Origin: Dyadobacter luticola
Lineage (GTDB): Bacteria; Bacteroidota; Bacteroidia; Cytophagales; Spirosomataceae
Direction: 5' to 3'
NCBI RefSeq assembly: GCF_005860805.1
Contig: NZ_VCEJ01000002.1
Coordinates: 1,534,375-1,598,374, forward strand
Length of the DNA stretch: 64,000 nucleotides
Below are positions 8,783 to 17,706 of the stretch, one piece after another. Numbering within the stretch: the first letter of the stretch is position 1; the number at the start of each line of letters is the position of its first letter. The position numbers were made by a program, and so were the translations under genes. The notes beneath the pieces are model-generated. The model did no database searches and was not told the DNA's origin. It saw nothing but the letters and a program-made list of their open reading frames with translations.

Positions 8783-9119
8783 AGTCGATTTACTTCGATA
8801 TAAGACAGGCTGTTTTACCGATCGCTAATTGATTCCTGCCTATAAATCATTGCTTTTGGTTCTGGGAAAGATAAGCGTTTTGTTTGTGACGGCTTAATAA
8901 CGAAGGGTCGCACACACTATCATCTTAAAACTGTACACACACTACCTTTTTCAACACACCGTCTCAGGTAAAACTACAGTACGCTGCCTACGCTACCTCT
9001 TCAATCCCCGGCGGGTTCTTTCCACCCCCAACCAAATGAGCGATTAACTTTCTATATTTGAAAGCTTGATTCTCAACTGCCACATTAAAAAAGGCACTTT
9101 TTCACAATTTTAAGTTTGA
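8783..9119. other. Intergenic region without a gene
   Basis: These 337 bases after ligD hold no credible coding region and no clear terminator. The only structure seen is a direct repeat CACACACTA at 8911-8919 and 8936-8944 (25 bases apart), and a TAnnTTTG box at 9053-9060 near the right end. Confidence 0.5.
9053..9060 (+). promoter_or_regulatory. Putative -7 box (TATATTTG)
   Basis: TATATTTG matches the Bacteroidota -7 consensus TAnnTTTG and lies 59 bases before the start of the membrane protein gene. A matching -33 TTTG at 19 bases is not evident. Confidence 0.4.
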
Positions 9120-10775
9120 ATGGCGACATACCGTAAATGGTTTGCTGGCTTGATCTGGGCCTTACTGGCAACTGTTATCCTTACATTCTGGCTATCCGCC
9201 TTTCAGTTTTCCTACAACTTTCCCTATTACGACGATTTCCAGAATATAGTCCAGTTCATTTACAATTATGTCAGGGCTGAAAACTTCGGCACGCAGCTGG
9301 CTTTGCTCTTCGAACAAAACTTCGAACACCGGGTAATTTTCGCCAAATTTCTCACATTACTGCAGTTCCGGATTACCGGCAGCATCAACATTCAGTGGCT
9401 GATTTTCCTGGGTAACCTCAGCATTCTGGGCATTCTGGCCTTGTTTTTCCCGTATTTTTCCAGAAAACAACTCAGCCTGATCGCACTGTTTGCAATCACC
9501 TGCCTGCTATTTCAGATGCAGCATTACGAAGACACCATCTCCTGGGCGACTTGCAGCCTGCAGCATGCGCCCTGCGTTTTCTTTTCTTTGTGGAGTTTTC
9601 ATCTGGCGCTCAATCGTCGCAACCTTTTTGCGAGCGCGGCACTGGCGCTGCTGGCGTTATTTACCAGCGCCAATGGTCTTTCTACAATCGTTATCTGGCT
9701 CATTATTGTCCTTTTAGTTTCGGAAAACCGGAGAAAAGTGGTGATCCCTGCGCTGCTCCTCGTCGCGGTAACAATCATTCATCTGGTAACATTAACCATA
9801 CATTCTGGCTCGTTGCTAACGCACGTTACCCACTCAGTCGGGGCGAAATGTATCCTGCTGCTGTCCTTTGCCGGGCTGGTCGCGGATCCGAATATTTTAC
9901 ATAGTATCTGGCCCAGCGTGCTGCTGGGTGCGGTTTTTCTTGCGCCGCTGCCGATTGTTGCATTTCAAATGATCCGGGGGAGACACCGGCAAGTCACTAC
10001 TTTGCAGTGGCTTTGTGTTACTGGCTTGGTCACATTGCTGTTTGTCGCATTCCTGATCGTTTTTGCCCGCGGGACCGATGCCGACTACGACGGCTACAAA
10101 ATGGACCGGTACAAGATATACGCAGCTTTTTTTGCTGCGCTGGCGGTGGCGTTTTATGACGGGTATTGGTCTGGTTTTCAATGGGAAAATGTTATTCGAC
10201 TTCCGATTGCCGGGGCAGCACTTTTGTTTTGCATTGCGTCTTATTACCTCTATTACGGCAGCATTGTCAATTACCGGAAGACGATCATCGCCAATCAATA
10301 CAGCTATCAGTGGAGCAAGGCAATTTACTACCCGGTGATTTACGCCGATGCCAAGACGCCTCTTTACATGGATTTTGCTTTGAAAACCTTTTTCAAGCCG
10401 GAGAATGCATTTTCATTTTCAAGCATTAACTGGAAGTCGGTCACAGATACTGTTTCTGTCAGAAGAAGTGATCAGGGTTCTTATTTTGATATTTCAAATC
10501 AGGAATGGGATGATACCTCAGGACCAAATGAAGCCTTATATGCGGTGGCTGTGGATCCGGTTTCTTCACAACCCAAATATCTATTTTCTGCCGAAACCAG
10601 CTATCAACGTGCTGTAAAGCAATTTTATACAACATTCAAAAGACCAGTCTCTCCCGGATTCAGCTGCGTGATTTACAAAAAAGAGTTACAAAAAGGCAGC
10701 TACGACATTTACCTTTTGACCATAAAAAAAGGCCAGGTTTCCCGGGCCTTTAAACTTGCTTCGATTGTTGTTTAG
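9120..10775 (+). CDS. Polytopic membrane protein, GT-C glycosyltransferase-like
   Basis: A 551-residue integral membrane protein with about ten hydrophobic segments across residues 10-390 and a soluble C-terminal part (~400-551) likely on the periplasmic side. After the first membrane helix comes YYDDFQN: an acidic pair in the first outer loop is typical of GT-C glycosyltransferases that use lipid-linked sugar donors. No family is certain, so the assignment rests on topology and that motif only. It stands alone with a TATATTTG box upstream. Its stop overlaps the stop of the convergent gene by three bases, and its last codons contain a terminator hairpin that serves the opposite strand. Confidence 0.75.
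   Translation: MATYRKWFAGLIWALLATVILTFWLSAFQFSYNFPYYDDFQNIVQFIYNYVRAENFGTQLALLFEQNFEHRVIFAKFLTLLQFRITGSINIQWLIFLGNLSILGILALFFPYFSRKQLSLIALFAITCLLFQMQHYEDTISWATCSLQHAPCVFFSLWSFHLALNRRNLFASAALALLALFTSANGLSTIVIWLIIVLLVSENRRKVVIPALLLVAVTIIHLVTLTIHSGSLLTHVTHSVGAKCILLLSFAGLVADPNILHSIWPSVLLGAVFLAPLPIVAFQMIRGRHRQVTTLQWLCVTGLVTLLFVAFLIVFARGTDADYDGYKMDRYKIYAAFFAALAVAFYDGYWSGFQWENVIRLPIAGAALLFCIASYYLYYGSIVNYRKTIIANQYSYQWSKAIYYPVIYADAKTPLYMDFALKTFFKPENAFSFSSINWKSVTDTVSVRRSDQGSYFDISNQEWDDTSGPNEALYAVAVDPVSSQPKYLFSAETSYQRAVKQFYTTFKRPVSPGFSCVIYKKELQKGSYDIYLLTIKKGQVSRAFKLASIVV
10724..10751 (-). terminator. Rho-independent terminator inside the end of the opposite gene
   Basis: On the minus strand AAAGGCC (10751-10745) pairs with GGCCTTT (10734-10728) and is followed by a run of seven T (10730-10724). 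It ends the minus-strand gene at 10772 and lies wholly within the last 17 codons of the plus-strand membrane protein gene. Confidence 0.75.
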
Positions 10776-11170
10776 ATTAGTGTTTCTGCCATCTGCAGGA
10801 AAATAACCCGCTTGTAATATTCCGGGTCGTATTTTACCAGAACCTGGCTCCCCTGCCGCATCGAATCGTATTTAGAATAAGAAAGTATCTCTGTCATTTC
10901 CGCTTCAAAATGTTCTCCGGCCTGCGGTTTGATCTGCACCCTTACCTGAAATTCGGGGAGGTTATTGAGGTACTCGCCGGTGGGTTTAATGTTCAGTACG
11001 GTGGCGCTTGCTTCCACACCTTGCTTTAATATTTTTTTCTTCCGATTGTTCCTGATCTTTTTACGAATTGATGAAAACACCCAAAACGCGATCATGCATA
11101 TCAATATAATGGTTGCTCCAATTGCTCTGTTGTTGGTTTCCACTGCCTTTGTGTTAGAGTTACAGAACAA
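10772..11170 (-). CDS. Small membrane-anchored protein, DUF3592-like
   Basis: A 132-residue protein with one N-terminal transmembrane helix (about residues 18-35), a basic stretch (RKKIRNNRKKK), and then a beta-rich domain with ASATVLNIKPTGEYL, FQVRVQI and SQVLVKYDPEYYKRV. This resembles DUF3592-type domains, where a short soluble beta domain follows a membrane anchor; the match is by eye and moderate. Function unknown. It is convergent with the GT-C-like gene, sharing stop-codon bases, and ends in the terminator at 10724-10751. Confidence 0.7.
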   Translation of the reverse strand: MFCNSNTKAVETNNRAIGATIILICMIAFWVFSSIRKKIRNNRKKKILKQGVEASATVLNIKPTGEYLNNLPEFQVRVQIKPQAGEHFEAEMTEILSYSKYDSMRQGSQVLVKYDPEYYKRVIFLQMAETLI

Positions 11171-11230
11171 ATAACGCGAGTGTGTAGAAAACGTAAAGGC
11201 TTTCAGTTACTGAACGGTTCCTTTTCTTAG

Positions 11231-13069
11231 TTAGTGGTGATAAAGTACTTTCACACCTGCCCCGTGAACCGAGATTTTGTATCCAACATTCACTGGATCT
11301 TTCCGTGAAGCATTATTCAATTGCACATTTTCCGACCACATTTCGTCCGTAGAATCCAGTAGCAGAGACCATTGCGGCTGCGCATGCGGGAATGTCCAGA
11401 CGATCGTTTCATCCGAAAGATTGAAGACGCAGGCCAGCTCCGTCTTCTGGTCGGCGCTTCTCCGAAAAAGCACAAATGCACGATCATTGAGCATATTGAA
11501 ACGGACATCATTTTTGTTAAAATTACAAAGTGCAGGATTTTTCTTTCTTAGGCTGATCAGCGTTTTGTTCCATTCCAGCATGATCCGGTATTTGCCTTCA
11601 TCCCGTTTTTCCCACTGCAATTTTGACTTTTCGAATGTTTCCGTTTCCTGGGGATTGAGCGGATCACGGTCCCACTGATAACTTTCAAATTCCTTTTTCC
11701 TTCCTTCGACCACTTTTTCAATCAGCTCCTCCTCGGTATGGCTTACGAAATAAAAGAATGGGTTGTCCTCGCCATATTCCTCGCCCATAAAAAACATGGG
11801 GAGATAAGGTGCCAGCAACATGGCGGCAGTGGCCACTTTTTGTTTTTCAAAATCAATCAGTACGCTCAGCCGCTCCCCGCCTACCCGGTTCCCGACCTGG
11901 TCATGGTTTTGATTGAAAACAACAAACTGATCACCAGGAATGCCCACAGAGGGTGCGCCGTGCGTTCTTTTACGAAATTTGACATACTCGCCGCTATGCA
12001 CGAAACCGTCGGTAATTGCTTTTCCAAACTGTTCCAACCTTCCAAAATCCACGTACCGCTCGCGGCCTTTTTCATCGAGGAGCACATATAATGCATGGTG
12101 AAAATCGTCCAGCCACTGCGCGGTAAAGCCGTAGCCGCCATATTCCGGTGATTTCACCACTCTGGGACTATTGAGGTCACTTTCAGCGATTACATGAAAC
12201 GGATGCCCATTTTTCTGACGCGCAGTTTTCAGTTTTTCATAAACCAGCTCCCAAAAATGCACAGCCCCATTATCATATATTGTATGAATCGCATCCACGC
12301 GCAGACCATCAACATGATATAGCTCATACCAATGCAGAGCAATGCCTGAAAAATAGTCCCGCACGCCGTCCGACCATTCTCCGTCCATATTGATCGCCCT
12401 GCCCCAGGGTGTGTTATAGGTATCTGTGAAATAAGGTCCGAACTCGGCGAAATAGTTACCCTCGGGGCCTAAATGATTGAAAACCACATCCAGGATCACG
12501 GCAATTCCTCTTGCATGCGCTGCATCGACCAACCTTTTCAAACCTTCGGGGCCGCCGTAGGAATGGTGTACGGAATAAGGATAAACGCCGTCATAGCCCC
12601 AGTTCCGGTTTCCTGGGAACTCGATCACCGGCATCAGTTCGATGGTATTAATACCCGTTTCGGCAAGTTGGTCTAGCCGGGGAATGATGGCATCGAATGT
12701 TCCTTCGGGCGTGAATGTGCCTACGTGCAACTCATATAAAACAAGCTCCGATAATGCCAGGCCTTTCCAGGAAACGTCCGTCCAGTGATAAGAAGCGTGG
12801 TCTATAACTTGTGAAGGTCCATGGACGCCCTCGGGCTGGCAATGTGAAGCCGGGTCGGGATAGGCTTGTCCGTTTTCCGGCGCGAGCAGATATTTTGCGC
12901 CATCACCTACGTTCGAAACCGTTAATGTAAAGTACCCGTCGCCGTCAGGCTGCATGTCGAGTTCCTGCTGCTGGGGTGAAATCAAATGCAGCTTCATGCT
13001 TTGTTTCTCAGGCGCCCACACGGTAAATGTGGTCTGATCTGCATGGACAAAAGCACCGGCTTTTTTCAT
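11231..13069 (-). CDS. treZ: Malto-oligosyltrehalose trehalohydrolase
   Basis: A 612-residue GH13 enzyme. An N-terminal CBM48-type domain (FTVWAP...) precedes the barrel. Barrel motifs are GYDGVYPYSVHHSYGG, DVVFNHLGPEGNY, nucleophile D259 in GLRVDAIH, acid/base E296 in VIAESDLN and D390 in FNQNHDQ. TreZ releases trehalose from maltooligosyltrehalose in the cytoplasm. The frame is open to 13249, but I chose the ATG at 13069 (MKKAGAFVHADQ) because the upstream part is unlike the family and overlaps the divergent gene. The usual partner TreY is not in the window; the neighbour is a divergent GH13 glucosidase. Confidence 0.9.
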   Translation of the reverse strand: MKKAGAFVHADQTTFTVWAPEKQSMKLHLISPQQQELDMQPDGDGYFTLTVSNVGDGAKYLLAPENGQAYPDPASHCQPEGVHGPSQVIDHASYHWTDVSWKGLALSELVLYELHVGTFTPEGTFDAIIPRLDQLAETGINTIELMPVIEFPGNRNWGYDGVYPYSVHHSYGGPEGLKRLVDAAHARGIAVILDVVFNHLGPEGNYFAEFGPYFTDTYNTPWGRAINMDGEWSDGVRDYFSGIALHWYELYHVDGLRVDAIHTIYDNGAVHFWELVYEKLKTARQKNGHPFHVIAESDLNSPRVVKSPEYGGYGFTAQWLDDFHHALYVLLDEKGRERYVDFGRLEQFGKAITDGFVHSGEYVKFRKRTHGAPSVGIPGDQFVVFNQNHDQVGNRVGGERLSVLIDFEKQKVATAAMLLAPYLPMFFMGEEYGEDNPFFYFVSHTEEELIEKVVEGRKKEFESYQWDRDPLNPQETETFEKSKLQWEKRDEGKYRIMLEWNKTLISLRKKNPALCNFNKNDVRFNMLNDRAFVLFRRSADQKTELACVFNLSDETIVWTFPHAQPQWSLLLDSTDEMWSENVQLNNASRKDPVNVGYKISVHGAGVKVLYHH

Positions 13070-13232
13070 AATGTAAAAGGGTAAGAAGAATAAATCGGAA
13101 GTCGGAGCCGTAAAAATTGTGCCATTCTGCGGTCCTGGGGCATTTACTTGTGATTTAGCGGATTTACAAAAGAAGATTCCAGGCTCGATTTTTGAACATA
13201 AAGCGGTTTCAATCCTATTAACTACAATTGTT
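13070..13232. promoter_or_regulatory. Divergent promoter region of treZ and the GH13 gene
   Basis: These 163 bases separate the two chosen start codons and must hold both promoters. I could not find a clean TTTG-N19-TAnnTTTG pair on either strand. Longer reading frames from both sides run into this region but look non-coding. Confidence 0.4.
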
Positions 13233-14861
13233 ATGGAGCAAACCAGCACAGCAACATTGACTGAAAAAAAACATCTCTGGTGGCAAAACGGAGTGGTATA
13301 TCAAATTTATCCGAGATCATTTCAAGACTCAAACGGCGATGGGATCGGCGACTTAAAAGGTATTATCAGCAGGCTCGATTACCTGCAATGGCTGGGTGCC
13401 GACTGCGTCTGGCTTTCGCCGATCTACCCCTCCCCGATGGCCGACTTTGGCTACGATATTTCCGATTACCGGGGTATTCATCCGCTTTTTGGTAACATGG
13501 ACGATTTCGACGAGCTGCTGCATGAAGTGCATAGTCGTGGCATGAAGCTACTGCTCGACCTTGTACCCAACCATACCTCCGACCAGCATCCCTGGTTTCT
13601 GGAAAGTAAATCATCCCGCCACAATCCGAAACGCGACTGGTATATCTGGCAGGACGCGCGGCCCGACGGCTCTTTGCCAAACAACTGGCTGAGCGTTTTC
13701 GGCGGACATGCCTGGGAGTGGGACGACCAGACCGGGCAATATTATTATCATGCATTTTTAAAAGAACAACCTGACCTGAATTGGCGGAACCCGGAAGTAC
13801 AGCAGGCAATGCTCGACGTGATGCGTTTCTGGCTTGAAAAAGGCGTGGATGGTTTTCGGGTAGACGTAATGTGGCACATGATCAAAGATGAGCAGCTGCG
13901 TGACAACCCGCCGGCGCCGGACTCCAAATTTGATGCATCAGACCTGATTTACAACCATTATTCGCCAGTATACTCCACCGACCAGCCGGAAGTACACGAA
14001 ATCGTGAGAATGATGCGCAACCTGACCGACCAGTATGACGAGCGCGTGATCATCGGTGAGATTTATCTGCCCATTCCGAAGCTGGTTACTTACTACGGCC
14101 ACGACAACAAAGGAGCGCATTTGCCATTTAACTTTCAGTTGCTTACACTACCGTGGGAGTCGGCAGCGATTGCTTCGGCGATAGATCAGTATGAGGGTGC
14201 ACTGCCGGCGGAGGGGTGGCCTAACTGGGTATTGAGTAACCACGACCAGCCACGGATAGCAAGCCGCGTAGGAAGGTCGCAGGCCAAAGTAGCGGCGATG
14301 ATGCTGCTTACTTTAAGAGGCACGCCGACCATTTATTATGGCGACGAAATCGGCATGCGTGATGTAGCGATCCCGATGGAAGAAGTCATTGATCCGCAAG
14401 GACTAAATATGCCTGAGCTGAATGTAAGCCGCGACCCCGCACGTACGCCGATGCAGTGGAATGACGATATTTATGCTGGATTTTCCATGCACAAGCCCTG
14501 GCTGCGGCTGCCTTATAATTCGGCCCGCGTGAATGTAGAAGTGCAGCAGGAAAATCCCTATTCGATGCTCAACTATTACCGCAAGCTGATTGCGCTAAGG
14601 AAAGAGCATACCGCATTGAATGTGGGCAGTTACCGCCCGGTGTATGCCGACGATCAGCTGATCTCCTACATCCGGGAATATGGAAATGCCCGCTACCTGA
14701 TTATACTCAACCTCAGTCACCGACCCGGATATTTCAGGCCTAAGAAAGATTTTTTTAAAGGTCAGATATTGCTTAGCACCGAAATCGAGCGCGTAGGCAT
14801 GAATGTTGAAGGCGTGATCACCCTCGGCGGGGACGAAGCCCTGCTGATCAAAATTGATTAG
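13233..14861 (+). CDS. GH13 alpha-glucosidase (oligo-1,6-glucosidase-like)
   Basis: A 542-residue glycoside hydrolase family 13 enzyme with WWQNGVVYQIYPRSFQDS, the calcium-site-like SNGDGIGDLKG, LVPNHTSDQHPWF, nucleophile D211 in GFRVDV, acid/base E276 in IIGEIYLP and transition-state stabiliser D338 in SNHDQPR. The opening and the block FGYDISDYRGI fit exo-acting alpha-glucosidases or oligo-1,6-glucosidases. No signal peptide, so it is cytoplasmic. The ATG at 13233 gives the family-like N-terminus; the frame runs back to 13119 without support. Divergent from treZ, it likely takes part in malto-oligosaccharide or trehalose-linked glucan use. Trehalose synthase is an alternative but the C-terminus is too short. 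Confidence 0.88.
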   Translation: MEQTSTATLTEKKHLWWQNGVVYQIYPRSFQDSNGDGIGDLKGIISRLDYLQWLGADCVWLSPIYPSPMADFGYDISDYRGIHPLFGNMDDFDELLHEVHSRGMKLLLDLVPNHTSDQHPWFLESKSSRHNPKRDWYIWQDARPDGSLPNNWLSVFGGHAWEWDDQTGQYYYHAFLKEQPDLNWRNPEVQQAMLDVMRFWLEKGVDGFRVDVMWHMIKDEQLRDNPPAPDSKFDASDLIYNHYSPVYSTDQPEVHEIVRMMRNLTDQYDERVIIGEIYLPIPKLVTYYGHDNKGAHLPFNFQLLTLPWESAAIASAIDQYEGALPAEGWPNWVLSNHDQPRIASRVGRSQAKVAAMMLLTLRGTPTIYYGDEIGMRDVAIPMEEVIDPQGLNMPELNVSRDPARTPMQWNDDIYAGFSMHKPWLRLPYNSARVNVEVQQENPYSMLNYYRKLIALRKEHTALNVGSYRPVYADDQLISYIREYGNARYLIILNLSHRPGYFRPKKDFFKGQILLSTEIERVGMNVEGVITLGGDEALLIKID

Positions 14862-14883
14862 AGACTTAAACTGACATGCAATT

Positions 14884-15384
14884 ATGCTATCCCAAATTGT
14901 CCTGGATTGCAGCAAGGCACTGGCCGAACAGGGTCTGACCGTCGCATTTGCAGAAAGTGCGACGGCCGGAAGGCTTGCTGCTGAATTTTCTCTTTGCCCT
15001 GAATCGGGAAGTGTACTGAAAGGATCGCTGGTGTGCTACGATGCGTCCTTAAAGGAAAATATCCTTCGGGTGCCGCCGGAAATGTTAAGGAATTTCACCC
15101 CTGAAAGCGCCGAGGTAACACAGGAGCTGGCGCACAGGCTGCAGACATTTATCCCAGCCGATGTGCACGTAGCGGTAACCGGCCTGACAACCCCTGGCGG
15201 CAGTGAATCACCTGAAAAACCAGTGGGAACCATGTTTATCCATGCATTTTTCAAAACAAAATCCGTAGCGGCACGAGATGTTTTTTCCGGCAGTGCAGAG
15301 GAAATCGTTTTGCAAACCATCGACCGCATCGCGCGGTTGATTTTAGAAGAAATACCATCAGCAGTGAATATTCATCAACAATAA
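14884..15384 (+). CDS. CinA-type nicotinamide-nucleotide amidohydrolase
   Basis: A 166-residue CinA C-terminal domain protein (PncC family). The catalytic motif AESATAG carries the nucleophile S25, and VAVTGLTTPGG and KPVGTMFI are the other family blocks. PncC deamidates NMN to nicotinate mononucleotide in pyridine nucleotide salvage. It stands without the N-terminal MoaB-like domain of full-length CinA. It begins 22 bases after the GH13 stop and is likely co-transcribed. Confidence 0.88.
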   Translation: MLSQIVLDCSKALAEQGLTVAFAESATAGRLAAEFSLCPESGSVLKGSLVCYDASLKENILRVPPEMLRNFTPESAEVTQELAHRLQTFIPADVHVAVTGLTTPGGSESPEKPVGTMFIHAFFKTKSVAARDVFSGSAEEIVLQTIDRIARLILEEIPSAVNIHQQ

Positions 15385-15392
15385 TAAATTTT

Positions 15393-15683
15393 ATGAAAAT
15401 GATCAGAACCGCCGGCTCTATGCTGGTATTGGCAGCCGCGTTGACATTCGCTTCTTGCGGCACAGAAAAAGGCGATAAAGAAGGCAGCGAAGGCTCAGGC
15501 AGCGCCTCACAAACGACTCCGAATGATAGCAGCGGTGCCGAAAGCCGCGCCGCAATGGGCGTAGGCGAAGATAATCAAGACGATAGCCTGGGTTACCCGT
15601 CGAACCAATCCAATCTCAATGCGGATTCGACGAGCAAAAAACACGATGATACTTTGAAAGCTTCGAAGAAGCCAAAGCAATAA
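15393..15683 (+). CDS. Small lipoprotein of unknown function
   Basis: A 96-residue protein with a lipoprotein signal: a positive start, a hydrophobic core and the lipobox FASC with the lipidated cysteine at C22. The mature part is low-complexity, rich in Ser, Gly, Asp and Lys, with no recognisable domain and probable disorder. It starts eight bases after the CinA-type gene and is followed directly by a strong terminator, so it ends the operon that begins with the GH13 gene. Confidence 0.75.
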   Translation: MKMIRTAGSMLVLAAALTFASCGTEKGDKEGSEGSGSASQTTPNDSSGAESRAAMGVGEDNQDDSLGYPSNQSNLNADSTSKKHDDTLKASKKPKQ

Positions 15684-15700
15684 GTTAACTGAAAGTCAAT

Positions 15701-15729
15701 AAAAAAGGCCGGATAATCCGGCCTTTTTT
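15701..15729. terminator. Bidirectional rho-independent terminator
   Basis: AAAAAAGGCCGGA (15701-15713) pairs perfectly with TCCGGCCTTTTTT (15717-15729) around a three-base loop. The A- and T-rich flanks allow termination in both directions between the convergent lipoprotein and DUF2383 genes. Confidence 0.92.
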
Positions 15730-15757
15730 CTGTTTGATGATGAAGTTGTAATTTTTA

Positions 15758-16222
15758 TTATTGAGCTACTTTTTCAGCGTCACGAAGACGTTTGATTGTA
15801 TCATGACCAATCTTTAAAGTAGCCTGTTGCTTGATGATGAGTGAGCGAAGATCAGCGGTAAGATTGTCTGATTTCAACGCAGTTTCGTATGCTTTTTGTG
15901 CCGCATCTTCTCCAAACTCGGAATTATCCAATGAAGTTTGGCGACCATTGCTGCTGAATGCGGATCTTACGTCCATCCACGTTCTGTAAATTTTACCAGA
16001 TAACATGGTTCCGGTTGCTGGTTCGCCTCCCAGGGATGTTACCTCAGAGCTTAGCTCAGACGAAAATTGTCTGCTATCGTCGGCCAGCTTATTATATAAT
16101 GTTCTCAGATCAGAATCTGATGCGTCGGTTTCATCAAATGATTTTTGATAACCTTCAACTCTATCGTTATTAATTAAGATCAGATCGTTTAGTACTTCGA
16201 TAATTTCTGAATTCTCCGCCAT
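15758..16222 (-). CDS. PA2169-type four-helix-bundle protein (DUF2383)
   Basis: A 154-residue all-helical protein beginning MAENSEIIEVLNDLI and continuing with NNDRVEGYQKS, a ferritin-like DUF2383 pattern. The family includes conserved small proteins of unknown activity, often expressed under stress. No signal peptide is present. It is convergent with the lipoprotein gene through a shared terminator. The function is not known, and the family call rests on the N-terminal pattern and overall helical composition. Confidence 0.82.
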   Translation of the reverse strand: MAENSEIIEVLNDLILINNDRVEGYQKSFDETDASDSDLRTLYNKLADDSRQFSSELSSEVTSLGGEPATGTMLSGKIYRTWMDVRSAFSSNGRQTSLDNSEFGEDAAQKAYETALKSDNLTADLRSLIIKQQATLKIGHDTIKRLRDAEKVAQ

Positions 16223-16357
16223 GACTATGGTATGGTTAGTGATGCCCGCTTTTTTAAATTATCATTCCAGAAACGAAATGGCCTGATATGCAATGCCAGG
16301 CGAAAACATTGTGGAGGTTTTTGCGCCGTATACTACGAGGGTGACATACCGGCTGAT

Positions 16358-16942
16358 TCAGCTTTCCCCTGCGCTTAGCTTTCGTCTTACTTTGCTCAGG
16401 AATTCGGGTGAGAATCCCAGATATGATGCGATGTAATGTTGTGCAACACGCTGAGGAATCGTCGGGTAACGATTCAGAAAATCGAGATACTTTTCTACCG
16501 CGCTGGTCGAAATGGTCCGAAACAGCCTTTCCTGCGTCTGCGCCAGGTTTCTTTGCACCATCAATCTGAACATTCTTTCAAAACCGGGCACATGCACCAG
16601 CAGCTCTTCCTTGGTTTCCGGCGTCAGGATTAACAGTTCGCAATCTTCCAGCGTTTCGATGTACATATGGCTCGGCGCCTGGTTCTGGAAGCTGATAATG
16701 TCGCTGACCCACCAATCCTCAATCGCAAATTGCAGGGTTACCTCCGCGCCGGTTCCATCAATGTAATAAGTCCGGATGCAGCCTTTGAGAATGTACGCCT
16801 CGAATTTGCACACTTCCCCTTCGAGCAGAAGGAAGGTCTTTTTAGGTGTTTTTTTAAATTGAAGAAGCGAGTCGAAATAAGCCAGGTCCTCTGGCGTGAA
16901 AGGCATGCAGCGCAGCGCGTAACTGTTTATTTTTTCAAACAT
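16358..16942 (-). CDS. Crp/Fnr-family transcriptional regulator
   Basis: A 194-residue regulator with an N-terminal cNMP-type beta-roll (LLLEGEVCKFEAYILKGCIRTYYID) and a C-terminal winged helix (QHYIASYLGFSPEFLSKVRRKL). The frame starts at 16996, but the ATG at 16942 (MFEKINSY) is chosen because the earlier codons lie within the upstream terminator hairpin. The Fnr iron-sulfur cysteine pattern is absent. Many Bacteroidota proteins of this type lack a known ligand. It follows the MhqD/MhqO-like genes on the same strand but is insulated by the terminator at 16951-16985. Confidence 0.88.
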   Translation of the reverse strand: MFEKINSYALRCMPFTPEDLAYFDSLLQFKKTPKKTFLLLEGEVCKFEAYILKGCIRTYYIDGTGAEVTLQFAIEDWWVSDIISFQNQAPSHMYIETLEDCELLILTPETKEELLVHVPGFERMFRLMVQRNLAQTQERLFRTISTSAVEKYLDFLNRYPTIPQRVAQHYIASYLGFSPEFLSKVRRKLSAGES

Positions 16943-16950
16943 ATCAGGCA

Positions 16951-16985
16951 AAAATAAAAAAGCATCCCGCAGGAAACGGGATGCT
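16951..16985 (-). terminator. Rho-independent terminator of the hydrolase/dioxygenase pair
   Basis: AGCATCCCG (16961-16969) pairs with CGGGATGCT (16977-16985) around a seven-base loop. On the minus strand the hairpin is followed by TTTTTATTTT (16960-16951), ending the transcript from the hydrolase gene before the Crp-family gene. Confidence 0.85.
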
Positions 16986-17038
16986 AAAATATTCATTTAT
17001 GCTACTGGACGACCTTCGTCTGCCAACAAATTTGGATT

Positions 17039-17659
17039 TCAATCGAGAATGTGGGCATTTGCCTGCCTGATCTCATCAGAAGAAATGGTATGCTGGCGAC
17101 CCGGATAAACCGTAAATGTCACGAAAGCATTCATCCGTTCCAGCACCGCAATGCTCTCCTTCACCCGCGAAACGGGCACATGCGGATCGGGATCGCCGGT
17201 GGAAACAAAGACCGGTGTTTCAGCAAGATCGCCTGTATATTTCGCTTCGTCCAGGTGCTGACCAATCAGCCCGCCGGTAAATGCGATCACTCCGCCGTAT
17301 CGCTTTGGGTGCGTCGCAATGAATTCCAAAGTCAGACAAGCGCCCTGTGAAAACCCGGCGAAATAAATGTGCTCCGCCAGAATTCCCGCCGCTTCTATCT
17401 CCGCCACAGTCTGCGCCACAGTTTCCAGGGCTGAGTTCAATGCAGGCTGGTTCTGCTCATCGGGTGCCATAAAACTGTAAGGATACCAGCTGTTATTCGT
17501 CGCCTGGGGCGCATAAATTGCAAATTCATTAAGGTGCAAGAGTCGCTGCAGCGAAATAATATCCGCCGCCGATCCGCCGCGTCCATGCAGCATAATAATC
17601 GCTTTCGTCGCCTCCGCAATCGGCACGCCGCTGGATATCAGGTTTTTTTTGGTATTCAT
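17039..17659 (-). CDS. Alpha/beta hydrolase, phospholipase/carboxylesterase family (MhqD-like)
   Basis: A 206-residue carboxylesterase-type hydrolase. The nucleophile elbow GFSQGA gives S104, the acid is in GDPDPHVP (D156 or D158), and H190 in GRQHT completes the triad; LHGRGG forms the oxyanion loop. In Bacillus the same family member MhqD is co-transcribed with the dioxygenase MhqO in a quinone and thiol-reactive stress operon. Here it starts 47 bases after the dioxygenase gene, the same pairing. It is cytoplasmic; the substrate is unknown. Confidence 0.88.
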   Translation of the reverse strand: MNTKKNLISSGVPIAEATKAIIMLHGRGGSAADIISLQRLLHLNEFAIYAPQATNNSWYPYSFMAPDEQNQPALNSALETVAQTVAEIEAAGILAEHIYFAGFSQGACLTLEFIATHPKRYGGVIAFTGGLIGQHLDEAKYTGDLAETPVFVSTGDPDPHVPVSRVKESIAVLERMNAFVTFTVYPGRQHTISSDEIRQANAHILD

Positions 17660-17706
17660 GGGATTCTTTTTTAATGATCAAAACTGATTATTACCTCAAA
17701 TCCTTT

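Noticed and set aside
8911..8944. CACACACTA direct repeats, considered as a CRISPR or iteron array
   Set aside because: Only two short copies exist, with no regular spacer series.
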